Below are positions 44,682-53,661 of a stretch of 64,000 bases of DNA, piece by piece. Origin of the DNA: Lentisphaerota bacterium (lineage in GTDB: Bacteria; Verrucomicrobiota; Lentisphaeria; Oligosphaerales; JABHEG01); the NCBI GenBank assembly GCA_018676675.1, contig JABHEG010000118.1, positions 61,584 to 125,583 of the forward strand, read 5' to 3'. The notes under the pieces were generated by a model. It had not been told where the DNA came from. It did not search any database and saw only the letters and a list, made by a program, of their open reading frames with translations. Position numbers and translations under genes: made by a program. Every line of letters begins with the position of its first letter. Positions within the stretch are counted from its first letter, which is position 1.

Positions 44682-46142
44682 TTAATCGCGGTAGTTGCAG
44701 CCAGGGGGCATTGGCCATCGTTCGTTTTCTTCGGGGGCGACAGCGTTGTTCCATTGGCCCATCAACTGCCGTTCCTCCCGAATCGCCTGTTCTGTCCGTT
44801 CCACCCGTTCCCCCGACCAGTCGTGGGTAACTTTGGCGAGGAGTTCTTCCCGGATGGCTGCATAGTCGGCATTCTGCCCGAGATCGACGTCTTCGCCTGG
44901 ATCGTCACGCAGGTTGAAGAACTGGGGGTGTTCGTAGCCGTGGTAGACGTTGAGCTTCCAGTCCCCCGAGCAGATCATGCGAGCCGGGCGCTGTTCTCGG
45001 GCGTAGGTTTCGGCGAAGGCTGTGTCGGGCCAATCCGGCGGGGCAACACCGGATTCCAGGAAGCTCCGCAGGGACGATCCCCTGGCACTGGGAAGTGGGG
45101 GAGCGTCAGCGAAGTCGGTCAACGTCGGGGCGATGTCGAGGAGACTGGTGACCTGAGGGACCCGTACACCGGCTGCAAGCTGCGATGGGCAGGACCAGAT
45201 CATGGGTACCTTGACGGAACCGTCATAGAATGTGTCTTTCCACCAGAGACCGTGTTCGCCGGCCTGGTCGCCGTGGTCTGATGTGTAAGCAATGATCGTG
45301 TTCTCTGCCAGGCCGTTCTCCTCGAGGGCGTCGAGGATTTGCCCGATGTTCTGGTCCAGAATGGTCGTCAGCCCGAGGTAAGCCGCCTTGGACCGGCGGG
45401 CCATCTCCGGGGTGATATTGGCTGTCCCCCGTGTCCTGCGGAGGCTCGCGAGTGCCGGGTGTTCGTCCCTCGCTTGTTCCTGCTGAATCGTCTGCCCCTC
45501 GAGTTGGTCCATATACTCCTCGAAGAGTTCGCGGGGGCAAACGTAGGGGTTGTGGGGCAGCAGGTAGCCGACGACCATGGCAAACGGCGTGTCGCCGTTG
45601 CCCTCGCCCTGCTGCCGCAGGACATCACAGGCTCGATCGGTGACATGACGGTCGAATTCGGGGTAAGTGGCCCAGCCGGGGCCTACCGCATCGGGCAGAA
45701 GGGAGGCGTAGCCCTGGCCGCAACCAGCCCTGTTCCAGACGTTCTCGAACATCTCCCTCCCACTTCCGGTCATGGCCCCGCTGACATCCCCGACGAGACG
45801 TCGTCTGAAGCCGTGCATTTGATCCGGGCCTACGAAATGCATGCGCCCGCAGAGCATCGTGTCGTAGCCGGCGAGGGAGAGAGCGTGGGCGAACGTGGGC
45901 GTGTCGGACGGAAGGAGGCCGCCATTGGTCCAGATGCGCAGGTCATTGGGATGCTGTCCGGCCATGAACGACATGCGGGAGGGTACGCACAGAGGCCCGG
46001 CGCAGTAGTTGCGCTCAAAGAGGATCCCCGACGTTGCCATGCGGTCGAGGTTTGGCGTCCGCACCAACGGGTCCCCGGTGCAGCCCATGATGTGCGGGTT
46101 GTGCTGGTCGGACATGATCACGAGCAGGTTCGGGCGTGGCAT
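44682..46142 (-). CDS. Type I sulfatase, cytoplasmic form
   Basis: A 486-residue S1-family sulfatase. The C-x-P-S-R formylglycine motif is present as LCVPSRMSF with Cys52, the residue that must be oxidised for activity. Metal ligands are visible in the N-terminal VIMSDQHNPH and in AYTSDHGDQAGEHGLW. There is no signal peptide, so it may desulfate imported oligosaccharides in the cytoplasm. No maturase (anSME) gene is nearby. ATG 46142 has GGGAG upstream. It is convergent with the barrel protein gene and divergent from cysteine synthase, which is the only hint of a sulfur link and could be chance. Confidence 0.9.
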   Translation of the reverse strand: MPRPNLLVIMSDQHNPHIMGCTGDPLVRTPNLDRMATSGILFERNYCAGPLCVPSRMSFMAGQHPNDLRIWTNGGLLPSDTPTFAHALSLAGYDTMLCGRMHFVGPDQMHGFRRRLVGDVSGAMTGSGREMFENVWNRAGCGQGYASLLPDAVGPGWATYPEFDRHVTDRACDVLRQQGEGNGDTPFAMVVGYLLPHNPYVCPRELFEEYMDQLEGQTIQQEQARDEHPALASLRRTRGTANITPEMARRSKAAYLGLTTILDQNIGQILDALEENGLAENTIIAYTSDHGDQAGEHGLWWKDTFYDGSVKVPMIWSCPSQLAAGVRVPQVTSLLDIAPTLTDFADAPPLPSARGSSLRSFLESGVAPPDWPDTAFAETYAREQRPARMICSGDWKLNVYHGYEHPQFFNLRDDPGEDVDLGQNADYAAIREELLAKVTHDWSGERVERTEQAIREERQLMGQWNNAVAPEENERWPMPPGCNYRD

Positions 46143-46476
46143 GGCGCTTCGCTCCCTTCCGTTCTCTCAGCTGCGGCGACGCGAGTGCGGTCACTCGGTC
46201 ACAGTGTTTGGCAGAAGACGATAGGGCCGGGGGAGGGGCGTGGCAAGTCGACGACGCGCCATCAGGCTGTGCGGCGGGGAGCACGGACGCTGAGGACATC
46301 GTCCTCCAAAGAGGGCAGGAGACCATGCAGGCTGTGCGCGGCCTGAGGCGGCAGGGGAGTTGATTTCCAGGGGGAGCGGTTTATCGTGGTAGGCTTGTGT
46401 TGCATTGAGCGTACTGAATGCGGGCGTGACGCGCGCGGCGTCTACGTGTGCAGACGTTTGGTTCAAGGAGTGCCAG
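46143..46476. other. Divergent intergenic region, nothing recognised
   Basis: These 334 bases lie between the divergent sulfatase and cysteine synthase genes. An upstream in-frame extension of the cysteine synthase frame reaches 46405 but is not needed. No repeat-family member or confident promoter was found. Confidence 0.4.
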
Positions 46477-47373
46477 ATGATCGTTGGTGATTCGATACTC
46501 GACCTTATCGGTCAGACGCCGATGGTGCGAATCAATCGGATGAACCCCAATCCGAATGTGACCCTCTATGCCAAGCTGGAAGGCTTCAACCCGACAGGGA
46601 GCATAAAGGACCGAATCGGCTTGCGCATGATTGAGCAGGCTGAAGCCGAAGGGACGTTGGTCAAGGGCAAGACCATTATCGAGCCCACCTCCGGGAACAC
46701 CGGAATCGGTTTGGCCATGATCGGAGCCGTGAAGGGGTACGAGGTCGAGATCGTTATGAGTTCGGCCGTGTCGGTCGAGCGCCAGAAGATGATCAAGGCG
46801 TTCGGGGCGACGGTGACTCTGACCGACGCTGACAAGGGGACAGATGGGGCGATCATCAAAGCCAGGGAGTTGGTGGCTGCGCATCCGGAGAAGTATTTCA
46901 TGCCTGACCAGTTCTCAAACGAGTACAACAAGCTTGCCCACTACGCGACCACGGCTCGTGAGATGGTTGAGCAGGTGGGCCAGATTGACTATTTTGTTTC
47001 GGCATTGGGGACGTCGGGCACGATCATGGGCGTTGGACTTCATCTGAAGGAAGTCAATCCTGAGACCAAGATTGTGTGTGCGGAGCCAACCAAGGGGCAT
47101 TACATCCAGGGACTCAAGAACATGGAAGAGGCCATCGTCCCCGCGATCTATGATCCATCGAAGATCGACGTCAATATCATGGTCGAGAGTGAGGATGCGT
47201 TCGAGATGGCGCGTGAGTTGGCTCTGAAGGAAGGTGTGTTCACGGGGATGAGCAGCGGAGCGGCCTTGTATGCCGCCGTCGAGATTGCCAAGACGATCGA
47301 GTCCGGGACGATTGTCGTCCTCTCCGCGGATCGTGGCGAGAAGTACCTGAGCACGGAGCTGTTTCACGTGTAG
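46477..47373 (+). CDS. cysK: Cysteine synthase (O-acetylserine sulfhydrylase)
   Basis: A 298-residue PLP-dependent enzyme that makes cysteine from O-acetylserine and sulfide. DLIGQTPMVRIN, the PLP lysine in NPTGSIKDR (Lys44), the substrate loop TSGNTG and the phosphate-binding GTSGTIMG are all intact. ATG 46477 is chosen because AAGGAG lies 8 bases upstream. Members of this fold-type II family also include cystathionine beta-synthase-like enzymes, but length and motifs fit CysK/CysM. It stands alone, upstream of the ABC exporter genes on the same strand. Confidence 0.9.
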   Translation: MIVGDSILDLIGQTPMVRINRMNPNPNVTLYAKLEGFNPTGSIKDRIGLRMIEQAEAEGTLVKGKTIIEPTSGNTGIGLAMIGAVKGYEVEIVMSSAVSVERQKMIKAFGATVTLTDADKGTDGAIIKARELVAAHPEKYFMPDQFSNEYNKLAHYATTAREMVEQVGQIDYFVSALGTSGTIMGVGLHLKEVNPETKIVCAEPTKGHYIQGLKNMEEAIVPAIYDPSKIDVNIMVESEDAFEMARELALKEGVFTGMSSGAALYAAVEIAKTIESGTIVVLSADRGEKYLSTELFHV

Positions 47374-47532
47374 GGGCCCGCGGCCGGCTGGGCGGCGTGT
47401 TGGAGGATTATCTCCCCCGTGGCCTCTGAGCCGTGGTCACTTCCCTCCCTTCCTCGCCCCACTGCCGCGAAGGCAGCTATGGCCTTCCCGTGGAATGTCT
47501 AGCCTGTGACTCTCCCGAAGAGGGATGTATCT

Positions 47533-49491
47533 GTGCCGCCTGAAGCCAAAAAATCCAGTAGACAGCGCCACCGGACGTACCGGAAGGAGCGGGGTTTCTT
47601 TGGGCAGCGACGCCCCAAGGAGGAGGATGAGAAGAAGGGGAAGGACGGGGAGAAGCACAAGGCCCGGCAATCACTGCCCTACTATCTCAGACGATATTTT
47701 CGGACCTTGGCTCGTTTCAAGGGCCTGGTGTCCATCCTCGTCGTTTTGGGAATCGTCAACATCGTCTTCCGCGCGATCCTTCCCTGGACCAGCAAATTTA
47801 TGATCGATTACGTGCTGGTGCGAGGGGAGCTCATGCTCCTGTTCGGCACCTGCGCGGTGCTGTTCACGATCGCTTTGGCTGACATACTGGTCGCGAGTGT
47901 AACGGATTACACGAGCCGCCTTCTTTCCAGTAAGCTGCGCATCAACATCCGCCGGCGCATGATCAACCACATGCAGGTGATGCCGCTGGACAAGCTGGAC
48001 AAGTTGAAGACAGGTGGGGTGATCAGTCGTCTTGAGGGGGATGCGAACAGCTTCAGTGATTTGCTCCATGAGGGGCTCCTCACGCCGCTTTCCGGTCTCC
48101 TGATGTTCATTATCGCGATTGGCTCACTGTGCCTGATCAGCAAGGCTGTGACGTTGGTTTGCTTCTGCCTGTGCATGGTGTTGTTCATGCTGTGTTATTT
48201 CACGTTCAATACCATGCGTCCGCTGTTCCGGGACATTCGGGAGGACGTCGCCAAAATTTCCGGGAAGCTGGCCGAGACATTCGGGGGGATTCGGGTGGTC
48301 CGTGTTTTTGGTCGCGAGAGTCACGAATCACGAGATTTTGTGACGTCACACCATCTGGTTTTGCGCAAGGATCTGCACACGGCCGGCCTCAGTATTGGGA
48401 TGCACCGCTCGTTCTGGTTCGTCTATTGGTGTATGAACATCGCGATCTGGGGGGTGGCGGGGTTCATGGTCATCCGTCACCAATCCATGACAATTGGCGA
48501 CGTGGTTGTATTTGTGCGGTTCATCCACTGGTTTTTCCAGCCTGTGTTCATGATCATGCACAGTCTCTCACACCTGCAGAACAGCATTGCCTGTGCTGAG
48601 AGAATCTACGATCTGCTGGACGAGGAGGTGGCGCTCAAAGACAGCGAGGACGCCAAACCTGTTTCCGCCCTGACCTCGGGGCTCAAGTTCGATGGTGTCC
48701 ACTTCGCCTATGAACCTGAGAAGCCGGTCCTCAAAGGTGTTTCGTTCGACATACCGGCGGGACAGACGGTGGCTCTGGTGGGGCCCTCTGGAGCCGGCAA
48801 GTCGACGGTGACCAACCTGCTTGTCCGGTTCTATGATGTGAATGATGGAGAGGTCATGCTTGACGGGACGGACGTCCGGCAGTTCAAGATCAATGACTAC
48901 CGAAGCATGTTCAGCTTGGTCTTGCAGGATGTCTTCCTGTTTGATGGGACGGTTACGGACAACATCACCTACAGCCAGCCGGACGCTTCGGAAGAAGCGG
49001 TCGTTGCGGCGGCCAAAGCGTCTTGTGCGCACGAGTTTATCGAGGAGTTTCCGGATACCTATGACACAATCATCGGTGAACGCGGGGTGAAGCTGTCAGG
49101 GGGGCAGAAGCAACGGATCAGTCTGGCCCGGGCGATCTTGCGTGATCCTGAGATCCTGATTCTCGATGAAGCGACGAGTAGTCTGGACTCTGAATCGGAG
49201 GCCCTGATACAGGAAGCCTTGAAGACGATTCTCCGAGATCGGACGACGTTGGTCATTGCCCATCGACTCAGCACAATTATGGACGCGGACAAGATTGTGG
49301 TGCTTGAGGACGGGGAGATCGTCGAGGAGGGGCCGCATGAGGAACTGCTGCAGCGGCGCGGCAAGTACTACGACATGTTCACGAAACAGATGGAGAAGAC
49401 GCGAGACTCAAATGTCTGGCTTGACTGGGTGGATGACGGCTCCCCGTCAGATACTGACGCAGGTGGCGAGACGGGAGGGACAGCGTCATGA
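47533..49491 (+). CDS. ABC exporter, fused permease and ATPase (MsbA-like)
   Basis: About 652 residues. The first 60 or so are highly basic and charged (KKSSRQRHRTYRKERG), then six hydrophobic helices span about 65-330. The ATPase domain has Walker A GPSGAGKST (near 419), signature KLSGGQKQR (near 521), Walker B ILILDEATS and the H-loop AHRLS. GTG 47533 is preferred over GTG 47506 because GAGGG lies 8 bases ahead. Its stop overlaps the start of the HlyD gene by 4 bases (ATGA), so the two are translationally coupled and probably form one export machine. The substrate could be a peptide, lipid or small molecule. No peptidase C39 domain is present. Confidence 0.9.
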   Translation: MPPEAKKSSRQRHRTYRKERGFFGQRRPKEEDEKKGKDGEKHKARQSLPYYLRRYFRTLARFKGLVSILVVLGIVNIVFRAILPWTSKFMIDYVLVRGELMLLFGTCAVLFTIALADILVASVTDYTSRLLSSKLRINIRRRMINHMQVMPLDKLDKLKTGGVISRLEGDANSFSDLLHEGLLTPLSGLLMFIIAIGSLCLISKAVTLVCFCLCMVLFMLCYFTFNTMRPLFRDIREDVAKISGKLAETFGGIRVVRVFGRESHESRDFVTSHHLVLRKDLHTAGLSIGMHRSFWFVYWCMNIAIWGVAGFMVIRHQSMTIGDVVVFVRFIHWFFQPVFMIMHSLSHLQNSIACAERIYDLLDEEVALKDSEDAKPVSALTSGLKFDGVHFAYEPEKPVLKGVSFDIPAGQTVALVGPSGAGKSTVTNLLVRFYDVNDGEVMLDGTDVRQFKINDYRSMFSLVLQDVFLFDGTVTDNITYSQPDASEEAVVAAAKASCAHEFIEEFPDTYDTIIGERGVKLSGGQKQRISLARAILRDPEILILDEATSSLDSESEALIQEALKTILRDRTTLVIAHRLSTIMDADKIVVLEDGEIVEEGPHEELLQRRGKYYDMFTKQMEKTRDSNVWLDWVDDGSPSDTDAGGETGGTAS

Positions 49492-50786
49492 GGTGGCGGT
49501 GGATGTTGTTTGTGGTGGGGCTGGGGTTGTTGCTGGTGCTGGCGGCGGTTGTGATTGTGTCGGCCATTGTCCCGATTGGTTTCACGGTCTCTGCACCGGG
49601 TCGCGTAGTGCCTGGTCGGACGGTGCGGGCCACAGCGGCGGAGAGTGGTTTGGCACTGGAGACCCGTGATGCCGGGCCGGTGGCGGAAGGGGACGTGCTT
49701 CTGAGGCAGAAGAGCACGAGTGAGGAGCGACAGATTGCGGCGCTTGAGAGGGAACTGGTTGTGTTGCGGGAACGACGATCCCACCAACAGGAACGGATTG
49801 CCGCGGCCGAAGGGCAAAGGGTGGTCGAGACTGAGCTGGTGACTCTTGCCGGGAGTGAAGCCGAAGGACGACTTGCCGCTGTCCAGAAGGGCGTTGGTCC
49901 CATTGAGGATGAGATCAGTGCGCGGGTGATTGAGCAGCGCAAAGCAGAGAGCGCTTTGGCGACCTCGGAACATGAGATCTTGAAGGGATTGGCGGCCGGC
50001 CAGAGCGTGCCCCGAATGGAAGTCGCCCGGGCTGAAGCTGCTGCGGCCACAGGACGACTCAAAGTTGAACAAGCCGAGTTTGAGCGCCGGCGCGGCGCTG
50101 AGACGCGGACGGAAGAGGCCCGCCGCCTTCGGTCTGAAATAGAGAAGAGCCGCCTTGATCTAGCCGTGATCGAGACCCGGATCGACGATCGGGCTGTCTT
50201 GCTGGAAATCACCCGCCAGATTGTTCGTCTCGAGGCTCAACGGGACGAACTGAGGCGCGAGGTCGAGCGGAAGACCGTTCGTGCTCCCTGGGCGGGACAG
50301 TGGGGGGAAGTAGGGCCGAGCGAGGACGAGTACGTGAGTCGAGGCGATCTGATCGGTGTGTTGACGGACACCAGCATCTACGGCTTTGTTGGCGAAATCC
50401 GTGATGCTGATCTTCCGTGGGTCAAGGAGAAGCAACCTGCGCGTATCCGGTTGCGGGCTTTCCCATTCCTCAAGTACGGCATTCTGCGGGGTCACGTCGT
50501 TCAGCTAGAAACCCATCTCTCACAGGAGCCACCCGTATTTGCCGTGGAGATTCTGTTGGACGGTGACGGGCCCTATGCTCCTGCTTCGGGAATGACGGGC
50601 CATGCCGATATCGAGATCTTCCGAGGGACGCTGTTGGGCTACCTTCTGGTTGAGCCCGGAGGCCGGAGTTCAGTCAGCGGCCTCATTGAGAGACTTTCCT
50701 CTCTGCGAGCTCCCCAAAACGGTTCGCGATCGCCAGGGCCGGATCCAGCGGGACGGGAGCCCGCTCAACATTCCCCGGAACCGTAA
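49488..50786 (+). CDS. HlyD-type membrane fusion (periplasmic adaptor) protein
   Basis: A 432-residue protein with one N-terminal membrane helix (LFVVGLGLLLVLAAVVIVSAIV). It has split biotinyl-lipoyl-like halves (SAPGRVVPGRTVRATA near 35; KTVRAPWAGQWGEVGPSEDEYV near 265) flanking a long coiled coil (about 70-255, rich in E, R and A). This is the layout of adaptors that link an inner-membrane exporter to an outer-membrane channel. It pairs with the upstream ABC protein; no TolC-like gene is in the window. The last 25 residues are a Pro/Ser/Gly-rich tail coded over the 3' end of the convergent GH4 gene. Confidence 0.87.
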   Translation: MRWRWMLFVVGLGLLLVLAAVVIVSAIVPIGFTVSAPGRVVPGRTVRATAAESGLALETRDAGPVAEGDVLLRQKSTSEERQIAALERELVVLRERRSHQQERIAAAEGQRVVETELVTLAGSEAEGRLAAVQKGVGPIEDEISARVIEQRKAESALATSEHEILKGLAAGQSVPRMEVARAEAAAATGRLKVEQAEFERRRGAETRTEEARRLRSEIEKSRLDLAVIETRIDDRAVLLEITRQIVRLEAQRDELRREVERKTVRAPWAGQWGEVGPSEDEYVSRGDLIGVLTDTSIYGFVGEIRDADLPWVKEKQPARIRLRAFPFLKYGILRGHVVQLETHLSQEPPVFAVEILLDGDGPYAPASGMTGHADIEIFRGTLLGYLLVEPGGRSSVSGLIERLSSLRAPQNGSRSPGPDPAGREPAQHSPEP

Positions 50787-52119
50787 TCATCGGCTTGGGT
50801 GATAGCGATTTCCCGGCAAACTGGGGGAGCCATTCACTCTCGGCCTCGAGCATTTCCCCCGTCATCTCCCGGATTTCCTTGAGGGTACAGCAGGCCGAGG
50901 CGAGGGGATCCATCGCAATGGCCTGCATAGCCAGTTCCGGGTCACCTGAGAGGCCGGCTTCCACAGCCAATCCCTGAACGGTAACATTGCTCTGGTTCAG
51001 CGCGGCGCACTGCGTCGGGAGAGGGCCTACCTTGAGGGGATGGAATCCCCGGGCATCGACGTAAACAGGGACTTCTACGCAGCATCCGTCCGGCAGGTTG
51101 GAGATATAGCCGTCGTTTCGCACGTTGCCGTTAAGGCGGAAGGGAACGTCGGTCTCAATGGCCTCGAGGATGTGCGAGCAGTACTCAACGCTCCGGGCTC
51201 CGAGCGCGGTTGATTCCAGTTCCAGGTAATCGACACCCCGGTACTTGTCCAAGAGCATTTTTGAGTACTTATAGTAGGCTCCCGATTCTCCCCCAAAAGC
51301 GGGTTCGTCACAGTAGGCATCAAGCCCACGTTGGTGACTGCGGAACCATGGGATGTACTCGCTCAGGTGCCCCGTGCTTTCGGTCATGAAGTAGCCGAAG
51401 TGACGCATCACCTCGATTCGGACCTTCTCGTTCACGTAGTATTCCGGCCTCTCGCAGTTCGCCTTGAAGGTCGGGTAGAGGTCGTTACCGGTCCGGCTGT
51501 CCTTGAGGGAGAGGAACCATCCCATGTGGTTGATTCCTGCGCAAAGGAAATCGATGTCCTCTTTCGGGACGCCGACGTATCCGCCGATCAGGTCCAGGGT
51601 TGTCTGCACGCCGTGGCAGAGACCAATGAAGCTGATGTCTGTGGCCTTCCCCAAGGCATAGCAGACCGCTGCCATCGGGTTCGCGTAGTTGAGCATGACG
51701 GCATTGGGGCAGAGCTCCTCCATGTCCCGGGCAATGTCGATAAGGACGGGGATTGTGCGGAGTCCGCGCAGAACGCCTCCCGGTCCGAGAGTATCCCCGA
51801 TGCACTGGTCAATACCAAACTTGAGAGGGATCTCATAGTCATGTTTGAAGGCGTCATAGCCACCGACCTGGATCATCACGATCACGTAGTCGGCACCCTT
51901 GAGCGCCTCCCGGCGGTCGAGGGTTGCGGTGATCTTCGCCGGGACGCCGTTCTCTTCCACTACCCGATTGAGGAAGGCTTCCATGCGGTCGAGCTTGGGC
52001 TTGGTCCGGTTCATGAGGCAGAGCTCACAGTCGGCCAATGCGGGCGTGGCGAAAATGTCCATGCTCAAGGTCTTACAGAAGATCTGGCTTCCGGCTCCGA
52101 TCATGGCTATCTTGGGCAT
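50683..52119 (-). CDS. GH4 family NAD-dependent glycosidase (alpha-galactosidase/AglA-like)
   Basis: A 478-residue cytoplasmic enzyme. The NAD-binding motif IAMIGAGSQIF is at the N-terminus. The metal-binding Cys is in GLCHGVQ (near 168) and the His in AGINHMGWF (near 198), as in Mn-dependent GH4 enzymes that cleave by an oxidation-elimination mechanism. The sequence DTLGPGGVLRGLRTIPV fits the alpha-galactosidase/alpha-glucosidase branch better than the 6-phospho branch, so non-phosphorylated sugars are likely. ATG 52119 has GGAGGA at 7 bases. It ends 104 bases inside the convergent HlyD gene. Confidence 0.88.
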   Translation of the reverse strand: MPKIAMIGAGSQIFCKTLSMDIFATPALADCELCLMNRTKPKLDRMEAFLNRVVEENGVPAKITATLDRREALKGADYVIVMIQVGGYDAFKHDYEIPLKFGIDQCIGDTLGPGGVLRGLRTIPVLIDIARDMEELCPNAVMLNYANPMAAVCYALGKATDISFIGLCHGVQTTLDLIGGYVGVPKEDIDFLCAGINHMGWFLSLKDSRTGNDLYPTFKANCERPEYYVNEKVRIEVMRHFGYFMTESTGHLSEYIPWFRSHQRGLDAYCDEPAFGGESGAYYKYSKMLLDKYRGVDYLELESTALGARSVEYCSHILEAIETDVPFRLNGNVRNDGYISNLPDGCCVEVPVYVDARGFHPLKVGPLPTQCAALNQSNVTVQGLAVEAGLSGDPELAMQAIAMDPLASACCTLKEIREMTGEMLEAESEWLPQFAGKSLSPKPMITVPGNVERAPVPLDPALAIANRFGELAERKVSQ

Positions 52120-52269
52120 CTGGGGATCCTCCGGACTATGGCTGTAAGTTACGGTGCGGTGTGTTCATCAGAATAGTGGCATCCGGGAGGGATGTCCACG
52201 GGTTCATTGCCACAGGAAGGGAAGTCTGTGGTTTTGTTGGGGGCACGGGAGTCGCGCCCCGTCTTCGGT

Positions 52270-53025
52270 TCACTTCCGGCCGACGATGCCGCACCAGAGC
52301 TGTACCTTGGCGAACAGATCGGTGTCGCGGAACCCCGCCTCGGCCAGCCAGTTCAGCTGTTCGCTGAACGTGGCGTGCAGATCATCACCTTTCTGTTTGG
52401 GGACATCAATGTTGGTGATGTTGCGTTCCCGCCAGCGATCGAAGTGGCCAACCCACAGTTTGGCTTCCGGACGGTTGCCCACGGCTGGGTTCCGGCAGGC
52501 GGTCTCGACATGCCGGCCCCAGTAGTGCAGGCTGGCGACGTACGCCTCCTGAGAGATCGATTTCATCTCGTCCATGTTCACGAACACCCCGTCGTCGTCC
52601 AGGACCTCAAAGCAGCGGGTATAGAGTTCGCGTTTCTCCAGGTCGGTCAGGTGATGGATCGCGGACATGGACACGATGCCATTGGGAGGTCCAGGCAGGG
52701 CGTCCTGCCAACTGTTCTCCAATGAGTTGAGGACCCAGTGCACACGGCTGCCGAAACGGGCCAGGCGCCGTTCTGCGACGTCCCTGAACGCATCCGAGGA
52801 ATCCACCCACACGCCCGTTGCCGTTGCGTCTCGCTGCAAGATTTTCTCCAGCAGTCGTCCGCTGCCGGCCCCCAAGTCGATGACGACGGTAGGGTGGTTG
52901 CCCGGAAGTTGCAGTGCATCGATGGCTCGATCCTGCAGGAAGTCGTAGAATGGGACCAGGTGTGGGGCCATCTGGTCATAGGCGTACGCCATGCTCTGGA
53001 AACGGTTCTGATCTATTTGGTCCAT
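52270..53025 (-). CDS. Class I SAM-dependent methyltransferase
   Basis: About 251 residues with the Rossmann-type methyltransferase core: motif I VIDLGAGSGRLLEK, an acidic residue ending strand 2 (GVWVDSSDAF), and NGIVSMSAIHHLTDLEK at the motif IV position. The SAIHH segment resembles small-molecule or carrier-linked methyltransferases. ATG 53025 is chosen over TTG 53031; the ribosome binding site is weak. It starts 27 bases after the unknown duplicated-domain gene and probably belongs to the same transcript. The substrate is unknown. Confidence 0.83.
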   Translation of the reverse strand: MDQIDQNRFQSMAYAYDQMAPHLVPFYDFLQDRAIDALQLPGNHPTVVIDLGAGSGRLLEKILQRDATATGVWVDSSDAFRDVAERRLARFGSRVHWVLNSLENSWQDALPGPPNGIVSMSAIHHLTDLEKRELYTRCFEVLDDDGVFVNMDEMKSISQEAYVASLHYWGRHVETACRNPAVGNRPEAKLWVGHFDRWRERNITNIDVPKQKGDDLHATFSEQLNWLAEAGFRDTDLFAKVQLWCGIVGRK

Positions 53026-53052
53026 GGTCAAATGGGGTCGACTTCTGAGGGA

Positions 53053-53562
53053 TCAGGGGGCAGACATCTCAGTGACGCCGATAACATGGTGCGCGTTGAT
53101 GATCACCACCGGGGCCACCGGGGGGCTTGAGGCCGGTTCCTTCGATTGCCACAGACTGCTGGTGCAGTTACGCAGGATGAAGAACCCTGGATGGTGTGTG
53201 AGGAAATCGGAAACACGCATGTTGCTGATCATGTGGACTTCGCCATTGACGACGCCCAGCGAGAGCAAGCATGAAATTGGGCGGCTCGCTTTGCCGCCGG
53301 GCGTGATGGCCGGCTCCAGCTGATCGTCGTCCTCATTCGGGACGATGAGATGCGCGGCGTCCTTCTGTAGGGCGAAGAACGGAATCGCCTGCTCGTGCTT
53401 GGGAATGAGAGCGTCAGTCAACGGGATGAAGCCGACCGGCCGGTTGATCCATTCGGTGAAGTAGCGCCCTTCATCGACGTGGAACGCTCCGGTCATCCAG
53501 CCGAGCTCCATATAGATATGGGCTGCCATCCGGCGTTTGTTGACCCAAGTCTGTTTTGGCAC
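53053..53562 (-). CDS. Unknown protein with an internally duplicated beta-rich domain
   Basis: A 169-residue cytoplasmic protein from GTG 53562, which has a near-perfect AAGGAGG at good spacing, so expression is credible. The two halves appear homologous: WMTGAFHVDEGRYFTEWINR...GFIPLTDALI aligns with VVNGEVHMISNMRVSDFLTH...GFFILRNCT, and AAHLIVPNED with PVVIINAHHVIGVTE. Each unit would be about 65 residues, mostly strands with a conserved GxxH and F-I-x-L. I do not recognise a named family with certainty. It is followed by the methyltransferase and preceded by the epimerase on the same strand. Confidence 0.7.
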   Translation of the reverse strand: MPKQTWVNKRRMAAHIYMELGWMTGAFHVDEGRYFTEWINRPVGFIPLTDALIPKHEQAIPFFALQKDAAHLIVPNEDDDQLEPAITPGGKASRPISCLLSLGVVNGEVHMISNMRVSDFLTHHPGFFILRNCTSSLWQSKEPASSPPVAPVVIINAHHVIGVTEMSAP

Positions 53563-53661
53563 AGTCGGACCTCCTTCCCACTGGAACCAAGTACCCGTTC
53601 ACCGTGCGCAGCTCAGGATGGAATGGCCGAATGACCTGCTCTGTTGGCCCGGTTCCCCCGG

